Below are positions 33,531 through 41,677 of a DNA stretch of 64,000 nucleotides, in pieces (position 1 is the stretch's first letter; each line of letters opens with the position of its first letter). This DNA comes from Tessaracoccus lapidicaptus (GTDB lineage: Bacteria > Actinomycetota > Actinomycetes > Propionibacteriales > Propionibacteriaceae), in NCBI RefSeq assembly GCF_001693815.1, contig NZ_MBQD01000011.1, forward strand, positions 62,001 to 126,000, written 5' to 3'. Below the pieces are notes generated by a model. It worked only from the letters and a program-made list of their open reading frames with translations, did not search any database and was not told the DNA's origin. A program made the position numbers and the translations under genes.

Positions 33531-35387
33531 ATGATGATCACCGCAGCTGACGTGGCGCTCATTGCGCGCGTCCGGAGGCCAGTGGTGACTATGTGGCGCA
33601 AGCGGTACACGGGGACCGACGCGTTTCCCCCGGCCGACGCGGAGGGGCGCTTCGACGCTGACCGCGTCGTGGCCTGGCTCGCTGAGCACGGGCGCGGGAA
33701 CAACCCGCAGCCCGAGCGAACGCTGCCGCTGCTCGGCATGCTGATCGGGGCGCGCACGGACGTGGCGCGGGCGATGGAGCTGTCCGCCGTGCTCGCGCTT
33801 CGGGCGGCCTACGGCGATGACCTCGTCGACGATCTCACTTCGCGCGGAGCGGCACTCGGCGGACTCGACAAGCTGGACCGGCTCGGCTGCTTCGGCAGCG
33901 AGGTCCTGGCTCTCGGCCCTGGCCTGCCGGAGACTGCCGCGGCCGTCGACGCCTTCCTCGACGAGCGCTTCGGCGCGGCCGACGCCATGCGGTGGTTGAC
34001 CGACGACTGCCTCGTCCGCCACCTCCCGACCTTCGCCGCCGCAGGTCTGTCTGACGCGGCAGCAGGGCTGGTGGCACAGGCCGCCGTGGCGCTCGCGGAC
34101 CTCTCCCCGCAACCCTCCCTCCTCGATTCGGCAGGCACCGGCTTCTCCTGGCTGCAGCACCTTCCCTCGGAGTGGCCCGCGCCGGTGGGGATCCGGATGC
34201 ACGAGTCACCGGTGGGCCGACACTCCCGGCGGGTCCTGCAGGTGGGGGAGTGGGACGCGCAGCCGGTGGACGACGAGCGCGGCTGGGCCGTCGCCGTCGA
34301 CGCCGCCCTAGACGGTGAGCCCTCGGCGCTGTTCGCGCGCGCTGCGCTCGGTGACGACGGCCAGGTCCGCCTGGTGCTGGGCCCCGCCAGACTGCTCGCC
34401 GATCCCGCAGGGGATGTGGCCGCCCGCGACGCACTCCTCCGCGACGGCGTGGTCCGGGCGGTCGTCAAGCTACCGGCGGGCTGCCGGCCCGCCCACCCGC
34501 GCGAGGCGCTGGCGCTCTGGCTGGTGGCAGAGCGCGACGAGTTGCCGTTCGAGCAGCATCGCACCTTCGTCGCTGACCTCACCGGCTCGGATCTGACGGC
34601 CCCGCTGGTCGCCGACCTCGTCGTCGATCTCACCGTCGCCGCGCAGGACCTCCCCGCCCAGCAGCACCGAGCGTGGCGCGTCCTGCGCCCGGCCCTCACC
34701 CGGCACCTCCTTGCCCGCGGCGGCTCACTCGTGTCCACCTCGCAACCTCCGTCTGGCAAACACACCTCGGCGCCTTCGCCGGAGGAGCTGCGGGCCAAGG
34801 CCGCCGCGGCCGGCGTCGACGGGGTCCAGGTCACGCCCGGCGTCGGGGCACCCCGCCGCGACACCACCGCCCAGGCCGGCCTCACCGACGGATGGCTCAA
34901 GCTCCTCCCCGGCTCCCGGGTCTCGCCCGCCCAGCTCGGCGACGGCGACCTCACCGTCTGGACGGTCGACGGCGGACGCCTCGCCCCGGCGGCCACCGCG
35001 GACCGGCTCACCGCCCTCGCCCGCCCCAGCACCTGGCTGACGCAGCCGGGGGACGTGATCCTCGGCCCCGGACCGACCGCCGTCGTCGACCTCGACGGCG
35101 GCTCGCTCGTCGCCGCCCCCGCCCGCGCGCTGCGCCTCACCGCCGACGCGCCCGTGACCGCCCAGCAGCTGGCCCGCGCCGTCGCCACCGCACCGCGCGG
35201 CACCAGACCGTCCCAGTGGCGGCTCACCCCGCTCGATCCCGCCCAGCGCGCCGCACTGTCCGCCGCGGCTGACAGGATTGGGCAGCGTCGGGCAGAGCTC
35301 ACCGCGCAGCTCGACGCCCTCAACTCGTTCGAGGACGCCCTCCTCGACGCCTGCGAGACCACCACCATCACCCTGGAGACCCGCTGA
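33531..35387 (+). CDS. HTH protein with degenerate HsdM-like and HsdS-like regions
   Basis: Function unknown. This 618-residue protein opens the restriction operon, 2 nt before hsdM. Residues 1-55 form a MerR/HTH_17-like DNA-binding unit (TAADVALIARVRRPVVTMWRKRY, then DADRVVAWL). The middle (about 270-400) resembles the distal part of N6 adenine methylases (VLGPARLLADPAG, VRAVVKLPAG), but neither the SAM motif (D-x-x-x-G-S-G) nor the catalytic NPP(Y/F) is present. The last 150 residues recall half of an HsdS: a target-recognition-like region (LTQPGDVILGPGPTAVV) and a helical spacer (ADRIGQRRAELTAQLDALN). It may act as a regulator or accessory specificity subunit. The ATG follows GAGGAGGA. Confidence 0.75.
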   Translation: MMITAADVALIARVRRPVVTMWRKRYTGTDAFPPADAEGRFDADRVVAWLAEHGRGNNPQPERTLPLLGMLIGARTDVARAMELSAVLALRAAYGDDLVDDLTSRGAALGGLDKLDRLGCFGSEVLALGPGLPETAAAVDAFLDERFGAADAMRWLTDDCLVRHLPTFAAAGLSDAAAGLVAQAAVALADLSPQPSLLDSAGTGFSWLQHLPSEWPAPVGIRMHESPVGRHSRRVLQVGEWDAQPVDDERGWAVAVDAALDGEPSALFARAALGDDGQVRLVLGPARLLADPAGDVAARDALLRDGVVRAVVKLPAGCRPAHPREALALWLVAERDELPFEQHRTFVADLTGSDLTAPLVADLVVDLTVAAQDLPAQQHRAWRVLRPALTRHLLARGGSLVSTSQPPSGKHTSAPSPEELRAKAAAAGVDGVQVTPGVGAPRRDTTAQAGLTDGWLKLLPGSRVSPAQLGDGDLTVWTVDGGRLAPAATADRLTALARPSTWLTQPGDVILGPGPTAVVDLDGGSLVAAPARALRLTADAPVTAQQLARAVATAPRGTRPSQWRLTPLDPAQRAALSAAADRIGQRRAELTAQLDALNSFEDALLDACETTTITLETR

Positions 35388-35389
35388 CC

Positions 35390-36967
35390 ATGGCCAGAAC
35401 ACCCGCCGCCCCCGCCGCGCCCAGCACCGCGAAGGAGCTCAAAGACCTGCTGTGGAAGTCGGCTGACAAGCTGCGCGGCTCGCTGGACGCCAGCCAGTAC
35501 AAGGACATCGTGCTGGGGCTGGTGTTTCTCAAGTACGTCTCCGACGCGTTCGAGGAGCGCCGCGAGCAGATCCGTGAGGAACTCATCATCGAGGGCTACG
35601 ACGAGGCCACCGTCGCCGAGACGCTGGAGGACCGCGACGAGTACACCGGCTCCCAGGTGTTCTGGGTGCCGCAGGAGGCCCGGTGGTCCTACCTCGCCGC
35701 GCACGCCAAGGGCACGCCGGACAAGTCCACCGGCGAGCTCGTCGACGACGCCATGCGCCGCCTCATGGAGGAGAACAAGTCGCTGGCAGGGACGCTGCCC
35801 ATGGTGTTCAACCGGTCCAGCGTGGACATGCGCCGCCTCTCGGAGCTGATCGACCTGCTCAACGGCGCCCGCTTCACCGGCGCCGGCGCCACCAAGGCCC
35901 GCGACCTCCTGGGCGAGGTCTATGAGTACTTCCTGGAGAAGTTCGCCCGCGCCGAGGGCAAGCGCGGCGGCGAGTTCTACACCCCCGCCGGCGTGGTGCG
36001 GGTGCTCGTCGAGGTGCTGCGCCCCACGTCGGGCCGCGTCTACGACCCCTGCTGCGGATCGGGGGGCATGTTCGTGCAGGCGGAGAAGTTCCTCGAGTCG
36101 CACCACCGCTCGCCCGGCAGTATCTCCGTCTACGGGCAGGAGCTGAACGAGCGCACCTGGCGGATGGCGAAGATGAACCTGGCCATCCACGGCATCCTCG
36201 GCAATCTCGGCCCCACCTGGGGCGACACCTTCGCCCGCGACCTCCACCCGGACCTCAAGGCCGACGTGGTGATGGCCAACCCGCCGTTCAACATCAAGGA
36301 CTGGGCCCGCCGCGAGGATGACGCCCGCTGGGCCTACGGCGTCCCGCCGGCCGGGAACGCCAACTACGCGTGGCTGCAGCACATCCTCAGCAAGCTCACC
36401 CCCGACGGTCAGGCGGGCGTGGTGATGGCCAACGGCTCGATGTCGTCCAACAGCGGCGGGGAGGGTCAGATCCGCGCCGAGATGGTGGAGGCCGACGTGG
36501 TGAGCTGCATGGTGGCGCTCCCCACCCAGCTGTTCCGCTCCACCGGCATCCCCGTGTGCGTGTGGTTCCTGGCCAAGAACAAGGGCGCCGCCGGCGAGGC
36601 GACGATGGACCGCCGCGGCCAGACGCTGTTCATCGACGCCCGCAACCTCGGCCACATGGTCGACCGGGCGGAGCGCGCCCTGAGCGACGACGACATCGCG
36701 AGGATCGCGGGCACCTTCGCCGCGTGGCGGGGCATCGAGGGCGAGTACGACGACGTCCCCGGCTTCTGCCGCTCCGTCCCGACGGCGGAGATCAAGGCCG
36801 CGGGCTACGCCCTGACCCCTGGCCGCTACGTCGGTACCGCGGCGGTCGAGGACGACGGCGAACCTCTCGATGAGAAGATCGAGCGGCTCACCGAGGAGCT
36901 GTTCGAGGCGATGGACGAGTCCGCCCGCCTCGACGCCGTCGTCCGCCAGCAGTTGGGACGGCTGTGA
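35390..36967 (+). CDS. hsdM: Type I restriction-modification DNA methyltransferase subunit HsdM
   Basis: N6-adenine methyltransferase of the type I complex. The 525-residue protein has the N-terminal HsdM helical domain (KELKDLLWKSADKLRGSLDASQYKD), motif I DPCCGSGGMF (about 220-229) for SAM, and the catalytic NPPF (about 297-300), followed by ALPTQLFRSTGIPVCVWFL. All motifs for activity are present. It overlaps hsdS by 4 nt, so M and S are translationally coupled. Confidence 0.96.
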   Translation: MARTPAAPAAPSTAKELKDLLWKSADKLRGSLDASQYKDIVLGLVFLKYVSDAFEERREQIREELIIEGYDEATVAETLEDRDEYTGSQVFWVPQEARWSYLAAHAKGTPDKSTGELVDDAMRRLMEENKSLAGTLPMVFNRSSVDMRRLSELIDLLNGARFTGAGATKARDLLGEVYEYFLEKFARAEGKRGGEFYTPAGVVRVLVEVLRPTSGRVYDPCCGSGGMFVQAEKFLESHHRSPGSISVYGQELNERTWRMAKMNLAIHGILGNLGPTWGDTFARDLHPDLKADVVMANPPFNIKDWARREDDARWAYGVPPAGNANYAWLQHILSKLTPDGQAGVVMANGSMSSNSGGEGQIRAEMVEADVVSCMVALPTQLFRSTGIPVCVWFLAKNKGAAGEATMDRRGQTLFIDARNLGHMVDRAERALSDDDIARIAGTFAAWRGIEGEYDDVPGFCRSVPTAEIKAAGYALTPGRYVGTAAVEDDGEPLDEKIERLTEELFEAMDESARLDAVVRQQLGRL

Positions 36968-38121
36968 TGCCGGCCCTGGGTGATCTCGTCCAGATCTACG
37001 ACGGGCCGCATGCGACGCCTACGCGCCGCGATTCAGGGCCCTACTTCCTCAACATCTCCAGCTTGAAGTCGGGACGGCTCGATCTAGGAGAGTCTGATCA
37101 CGTTTCGGAAGAGGACTTCGTCCGCTGGACTCGCAGGATGCAGCCGCGGGTGGGTGACCTTCTGTTCTCCTACGAGACGCGGCTCGGAGAAGCGGCACTC
37201 ATGCCTGACGGGGTTCGGGCCTGTCTGGGACGACGAATGGGAGTGTTGCGTCCAGACCGGGCGCTGCTCGAACCTCGGTATCTCCTGTACTACTTCCTTT
37301 CCCCGCTCTTCCAGGAACTCATTGCGGAGAGGACCGTTCATGGCGCGACCGTGCCGCGCCTACTTCTGAGTGAGATGGCGTCGTGGCCCGTGGAGGTGCC
37401 GGACCTCGCCACCCAAACCGCCATCGCCGACGTCCTGGGAGCGCTGGACGACAAGATCGCCGCCAACGAGCGGGTTCGGCGAGCAGTTGGGGAGCTGTCG
37501 TCCGTGCTGTTTGCCTCTGCTACCCGCGACTCCCGAACGGCTCGACTCGGAGACTGCGCGAAGCTCAATGAACGGACGCTCAAGCCTGGCTCAGGCTCCA
37601 TCCGCTACCTCGACATTTCGTCCGTCGGCGTAGGCGAGTTCGCTCAACCCATCGAGATTGCGTGGTCGGAGGCACCCGGACGTGCCCGTCGCGGCGTTCA
37701 GAACGGCGACATCATCTGGTCGACTGTTCGCCCGGAGCGCAGGTCCCATGCGTTGATTCTCGATCCCCCTGACGACCTGGTCTGCTCCACCGGCTTGATC
37801 ACGATCACGCCGACCAAGGTCGGGTCAGCCTTCCTTTACGAGGCGACGCGCACCCAAGAGTTCGTAGACTTCCTGATCGCTGGTTCTACGGGCTCCGCGT
37901 ACCCCGCAACGAACGCGGCCGTCTTCCTTGAAGCGCCCATTCCCCTGCCTGACGCGACAGTGCTGGGCGAGTTCGAGGCTCAGATGGGCCCGGCTTGGAG
38001 GAGGGCAGCGGTGGCGGCGGAGGAGTCACGCCGCCTCGCCGCAACGCGCGACGCCCTCCTCCCTGAGCTCATGTCCGGCCGACTCACTGTGGACGGCGTC
38101 ACGGGAGGGGCGTCGGAATGA
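36964..38121 (+). CDS. hsdS: Type I restriction-modification specificity subunit HsdS
   Basis: Determines the bipartite DNA target of the type I enzyme. The 385-residue protein has two target-recognition domains, each followed by a conserved helical spacer: TRD1 about 1-140 then LATQTAIADVLGALDDKIAAN, and TRD2 about 185-330 then a C-terminal helix ending LLPELMSGRLTV. The start is GTG 36964 or ATG 36967, overlapping the hsdM stop. The TRD-coding stretches look less GC-rich than hsdM, consistent with horizontal exchange of recognition domains. The darT start overlaps the stop by 4 nt. Confidence 0.94.
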   Translation: MMPALGDLVQIYDGPHATPTRRDSGPYFLNISSLKSGRLDLGESDHVSEEDFVRWTRRMQPRVGDLLFSYETRLGEAALMPDGVRACLGRRMGVLRPDRALLEPRYLLYYFLSPLFQELIAERTVHGATVPRLLLSEMASWPVEVPDLATQTAIADVLGALDDKIAANERVRRAVGELSSVLFASATRDSRTARLGDCAKLNERTLKPGSGSIRYLDISSVGVGEFAQPIEIAWSEAPGRARRGVQNGDIIWSTVRPERRSHALILDPPDDLVCSTGLITITPTKVGSAFLYEATRTQEFVDFLIAGSTGSAYPATNAAVFLEAPIPLPDATVLGEFEAQMGPAWRRAAVAAEESRRLAATRDALLPELMSGRLTVDGVTGGASE

Positions 38122-38756
38122 TCCACGCAGACGCACGGGGAGGTGAGGCGACCCGGGTCTTCCACTTCACACACATCGATAACCTGTCGACCATCGCCCG
38201 TGAGGGGCTTCACTGCGACTCCACGGTCCAGGGCAACGGCTTACTGCTGCAGGAGGTTGGGAACCAGGACATCAAGGAACTGCGACGCCGCCGACGGGTG
38301 CCGGTGCCTCCGGGTGGTGTCGTTTCCGATTACGTTCCGTTCTACTTCGCTCCGCGAAGCCCGATGATGTTCGCCATCCACAAGGGTAAGGTGCCGACCT
38401 ACCAGAAGGGTTGCGACGATGTCGTGTACCTAGTCTCAACGCTCGGACAGCTGCGTGCGGCTGGGCAGCCAGTGCTCCTTACCGACCGAAACGCGACCCT
38501 CGCGGTTGCAGCGTTCGCGACTGACGCGGGCGATCTCCGGATCGACTGGGACTTGATGGGAGAGCCGATCTGGAAGAACACTGACGAGTACCCCGACCGT
38601 CGCGAGAAGAGGATGGCGGAGTGTCTCGTCCATCGACTCGTTGAGCCAAATGGCATCAGAGCGCTCGTGACCAAGACCCAAGCGGTTGCGGACCGGGTGG
38701 GTAGACTCGTGGGCGCCACCTGGCCGGTTTATGTCCGAGGTGGATGGTACTTCTAG
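38118..38756 (+). CDS. darT: DarT-family ssDNA thymidine ADP-ribosyltransferase toxin
   Basis: DarT toxins use NAD+ to ADP-ribosylate thymidine in single-stranded DNA in a sequence-specific way, blocking replication; they act in anti-phage defence. The 212-residue protein shows the family N-terminus VFHFTHIDNLSTIAREGL (about 14-31), the YVPFYFAPRSPMMFAIHKG segment (about 74-92) and a C-terminal RMAECLVHRLV with the Glu expected to be catalytic. The gene overlaps hsdS by 4 nt (ATGA) and precedes its antitoxin by 3 nt. It is therefore part of the restriction operon. Confidence 0.93.
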   Translation: MIHADARGGEATRVFHFTHIDNLSTIAREGLHCDSTVQGNGLLLQEVGNQDIKELRRRRRVPVPPGGVVSDYVPFYFAPRSPMMFAIHKGKVPTYQKGCDDVVYLVSTLGQLRAAGQPVLLTDRNATLAVAAFATDAGDLRIDWDLMGEPIWKNTDEYPDRREKRMAECLVHRLVEPNGIRALVTKTQAVADRVGRLVGATWPVYVRGGWYF

Positions 38757-38759
38757 GAC

Positions 38760-39854
38760 ATGGAGACTGCAGTGATTGTGCGCGGCGAGGGCAACCTCCT
38801 TGAAGCGCAGGTCGATGCGTTGGTCAACACCGTCAACACCGTCGGCGTGATGGGCAAGGGAATCGCCCTGCAGTTCAAGCGCGCCTACCCAGAGATGTTC
38901 GAGGACTACGCACGGGCAGCCAAAGCGGGCGAGCTCGCGGTTGGATCGATGCACGTGTGGGCCACGGACGCGGCTCACGGTCCGCGGTACGTCATCAACT
39001 TTCCCACCAAGCAGCACTGGAAGGGCCGCTCGAAACTGGAGTACATCGAGGCTGGCCTACGTGATCTTCAGCGGGTGGTGCGAGAGCTTGACATCGAATC
39101 CGTGGCCTTGCCTCCACTCGGATGTGGAAATGGTGGCCTGCGTTGGGAAGTCGTTCGCCCGCTGATCGAAAAGGCCTTCGCCGAGAGCCCGGTGGCAGTG
39201 ACGCTGTTCGAGCCCTCCGGCGCTCCTGAGGCGGCTCGGATGCCCGACAGGCGCACGAAGTCCAGGATGACGCCCGGTCGCGCCGTGCTCCTCCGCAGCA
39301 TGCAGCGTTACGTGGATTCTGCGCTCGAGGACCCGTCCCATTTGGAGTTGCAGAAGCTTCTGTACTTCCTCCAGGAGGCGGGCGAGCCGCTGAAGCTTCG
39401 CTTCGCGAAGGCGCGTTACGGTCCGTACGCCGACAACCTGCGCCACGTGCTGGTCGAGCTTGAGGGCCACTACGTCGATGGCTATGGAGATGGCACAGAC
39501 CCCGTCACCGAGTTTCGACCCATCCGGCTCCGGTCTGATGTCGGTGCCCCGGAACCAACTCCTGAATCTGCGGAGCGTCTAGACCGCACCATGAAGCTCT
39601 GCTCGGGTTTCGCGACGCCCTTCGGCATGGAGCTTCTGGCAAGCACCCACTGGGTTGCCACTCACGAGGGTGCTCAGGACCTTGAGGACTGCACAGCTGC
39701 CCTATGGCGCTGGAACCCGCGGAAGCGAGACCTGTTCACGGCCCACCACATCGAGACGGCGTGGACCGCCCTCCATGCCCAGGGATGGCTGGATCAGCCC
39801 TCCAGCGGGGAAGTGGCAGCTGGTACAACAGTCGACGCGATCCAGCGAGCCTGA
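38760..39854 (+). CDS. darG: DarG-family macro-domain antitoxin
   Basis: Counteracts DarT by removing ADP-ribose from DNA through the macro domain and by binding the toxin through the C-terminal part. The 364-residue protein has a macro domain (about 1-155: GNLLEAQVDALVNTVNTVGVMGKGIALQFK, then ALPPLGCGNGGLRW) and a C-terminal helical domain (about 178-350: LQKLLYFLQEAGEPLKLRFAKARYGPYADNLRHVL). It is complete, so the pair is likely functional. A large palindrome follows 10 nt after the stop. Confidence 0.94.
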   Translation: METAVIVRGEGNLLEAQVDALVNTVNTVGVMGKGIALQFKRAYPEMFEDYARAAKAGELAVGSMHVWATDAAHGPRYVINFPTKQHWKGRSKLEYIEAGLRDLQRVVRELDIESVALPPLGCGNGGLRWEVVRPLIEKAFAESPVAVTLFEPSGAPEAARMPDRRTKSRMTPGRAVLLRSMQRYVDSALEDPSHLELQKLLYFLQEAGEPLKLRFAKARYGPYADNLRHVLVELEGHYVDGYGDGTDPVTEFRPIRLRSDVGAPEPTPESAERLDRTMKLCSGFATPFGMELLASTHWVATHEGAQDLEDCTAALWRWNPRKRDLFTAHHIETAWTALHAQGWLDQPSSGEVAAGTTVDAIQRA

Positions 39855-39863
39855 GTCTCGAGC

Positions 39864-39911
39864 TCACTGCACATCACTGAGCGCTCACTGAACAACAGTG
39901 ATGTGCAGTGA
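39864..39911. repeat. 16-bp perfect inverted repeat after darG
   Basis: TCACTGCACATCACTG (39864-39879) and CAGTGATGTGCAGTGA (39896-39911) are exact reverse complements around a 16-nt loop that contains another CACTG. Placed just after darG it could be a transcription terminator, although no U-run follows and AAGGAG begins at its end. It could also be a protein-binding site or a mobile-element remnant. Confidence 0.8.
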
Positions 39912-39924
39912 AGGAGAGTGACGA

Positions 39925-40062
39925 GTGAGGCCGGGACTGATGGACCTTGATCTGAGCACCGCGACCGTGCAGAGCCTTGACACTTTTCGAGTGTGGACGG
40001 AAAGCAGAACTCCGAGTGGGGCACGCGGCGTCATCTCGACTAGGCCTGGATCACGCGGGTAG
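39925..40062 (+). CDS. Possible 45-residue small ORF after darG
   Basis: GTG at 39925 follows a good AAGGAG site with an 8-nt spacer and opens a 45-codon frame ending in TAG, overlapping the end of the convergent hemolysin III gene by 12 nt. The product (starting VRPGLMDLDLSTATVQSLD) resembles nothing I recognise. The good ribosome-binding site directly after the palindrome is the only support; it may be a decayed gene end. Confidence 0.25.
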   Translation: MRPGLMDLDLSTATVQSLDTFRVWTESRTPSGARGVISTRPGSRG

Positions 40063-40728
40063 CACGTAGAGATACATCAAGAGGTAGTGCAGGAACGCCG
40101 CGACGGCCACGAGCACGTGCCAGATCTCGTGAAAGCCGAAGATCCCGGGCCACGGGTTCGGCCGCTCGATCACGTAGATCACGAAGCCCGCGCTGTACAC
40201 CAGGCCGCCCGCCGCCAGCAGGACCAGTGCGGCCGGCGGGAGCGAGACGTCCGCGCCCAGCAGCGCGATGGTCATCCAGCCCAGCGTGATGTAGAGGGTG
40301 TTGGTGACGTACTTCGGGACTCGTCGCCACACGGAGCGCAGCACGATCCCCAGGATCGCGACGGCCCACACCGCGCCGAACACCGCCCATCCGTACACGC
40401 TGCGGAAGAGAACCAGCACCAGGGGAGTGACCGTGCCGGCGATCAGGGTGAAGACGGAAGCGTAGTCGAGCGTCCGTAGCGCCTCGTTGATTCGGGGGCC
40501 GCGATCGAGCCCGTGGTGGAGCGTGCTCGCCGCGAAGAGGGTCATGAGGGACAGGCCATAGATGCTGAAGCCGACGATCTTCCACGGGTCTCCCTGCGCG
40601 ATGGCCTGGGAGACCAGCAGGACCGTCCCGAGGACCGAGAAGCAGAAGGCCACCAGGTGCGAGAGGGTGTTGAACCGCTCGTCGGTCACGTGGACGCTGC
40701 CGTCCCTGCTTCTGATAGCGCTGTTCAC
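40051..40728 (-). CDS. Hemolysin III / PAQR-family membrane protein (island copy)
   Basis: A seven-helix membrane protein of 225 residues with the PAQR metal-site pattern: a Ser/His pair in helix 2 (ASTLHHGLD), Asp in LDYASVF, and the C-terminal HEIWHVLVAVAAFLHYL. The family name is historical; bacterial members are linked to membrane lipid homeostasis and possible ceramidase-like hydrolysis rather than proven lysis. It starts with GTG after GGAAGGCGG. The gene sits inside the restriction island, opposite to hsd genes. The 276-nt gap upstream (40729-41004) shows no recognisable gene. Confidence 0.88.
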   Translation of the reverse strand: MNSAIRSRDGSVHVTDERFNTLSHLVAFCFSVLGTVLLVSQAIAQGDPWKIVGFSIYGLSLMTLFAASTLHHGLDRGPRINEALRTLDYASVFTLIAGTVTPLVLVLFRSVYGWAVFGAVWAVAILGIVLRSVWRRVPKYVTNTLYITLGWMTIALLGADVSLPPAALVLLAAGGLVYSAGFVIYVIERPNPWPGIFGFHEIWHVLVAVAAFLHYLLMYLYVLPA

Positions 40729-41004
40729 AAGCCGCCTTCCGCCGTGTGGCCGTGCGTGAGGGGGGTCCCGTCACGACGCACTTTACCGGGGCGAAACTGT
40801 CGTATCTGCGACCTAGCGTCGGCGTCAGGAGTCGACACTCAGGTCGGCTCGCGAACGGTAGGAGGTCCTCGTAGGGTGGAGGATTCTCGGTCGGCGGCCA
40901 GGCGCGCGGCGCGTGACAGCGGAGTTCTTCCACGCCATGGGTCGGCCCGTGAAAAGCCGCCGTGCACAATCCATGAGATGCGTCACGGCTGTGCAAGCCG
41001 TTCG

Positions 41005-41319
41005 TCAATCAAGCAACGCGATATCGAGGTCGTAGGCCAGGACGACCGCCCGGGCGAGCTCGGCCTCCTGCCCGCGGGTCAGAAACCCGACGGTGCGCCC
41101 GAGTAGCTTACTCGGAACGGTGACGACGTTGTCGAGGGAGATTACGCCGTCGTGGTCGAGGCCGTTGGCAAGGCCGACCGGGACTTCGCTGGACAGGCCC
41201 TTGACGGTGGAGGTGATCGGCGCGATCGTGACTTTCGTCATGGCCGCCCGCGCGGCCTCGCGAGTCAGAACGACTGCTGGCCGTGTCTTGTCGAGCCGGA
41301 CCAGGCAGATCTCACGCAC
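41005..41319 (-). CDS. mazF: MazF/PemK-family endoribonuclease toxin
   Basis: Toxin that cleaves mRNA or tRNA at specific sites. The 104-residue protein has the SH3-like MazF fold: REICLVRLDKTRPAVVLTRE (with the K-T-RPAVV motif), TIAPITSTVKGL, and NVVTVPSKLLGRTVG. It starts with GTG 3 nt after the antitoxin stop. Both genes run opposite to the flanking hsd genes, so the pair has its own promoter. Confidence 0.93.
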   Translation of the reverse strand: MREICLVRLDKTRPAVVLTREAARAAMTKVTIAPITSTVKGLSSEVPVGLANGLDHDGVISLDNVVTVPSKLLGRTVGFLTRGQEAELARAVVLAYDLDIALLD

Positions 41320-41322
41320 GGG

Positions 41323-41556
41323 TCAGTCCTCGACGGTGGTGTGTGTGACGGACCAGTTGACCAGCTCGTCGAGCTCCTCAGTGGTGCCCCGCTCGCGCAG
41401 GATGGCGGCGTCGTCCTCGGCAACCTGACGGCGCATCTCGCGCTCGAGGGCGCGAGCCACCAGTGCTGCTCGGCTGGGAGCGTTGCCGGCGGCCACGGAC
41501 TTGTCCAGGAAGGCCACCATGTCGTCGGGGAGTCGGATCGCGATCTGCGTGCTCAT
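41323..41556 (-). CDS. mazE: Ribbon-helix-helix antitoxin of the MazF toxin
   Basis: A 77-residue antitoxin with an N-terminal RHH DNA-binding domain (MSTQIAIRLPDDMVAFLDKSVAAGNAPSRAALVARAL) and an acidic C-terminal tail (about 55-77) that would wrap around MazF. ATG at 41556 is preferred over an upstream in-frame ATG at 41601 because the RHH strand begins there. It probably autorepresses its promoter in the 120-nt gap before hsdR. Confidence 0.9.
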   Translation of the reverse strand: MSTQIAIRLPDDMVAFLDKSVAAGNAPSRAALVARALEREMRRQVAEDDAAILRERGTTEELDELVNWSVTHTTVED

Positions 41557-41677
41557 GTCACCATCATACCGGAGTGGGTCCCATAGTGGGATGCATGCCA
41601 TTCTTGCTCAACCTGGATAACGGGCGTTCTCGCACGCCGCGTCGGATGCGGACAGACATGCGGGCAGACTAGGGCTC

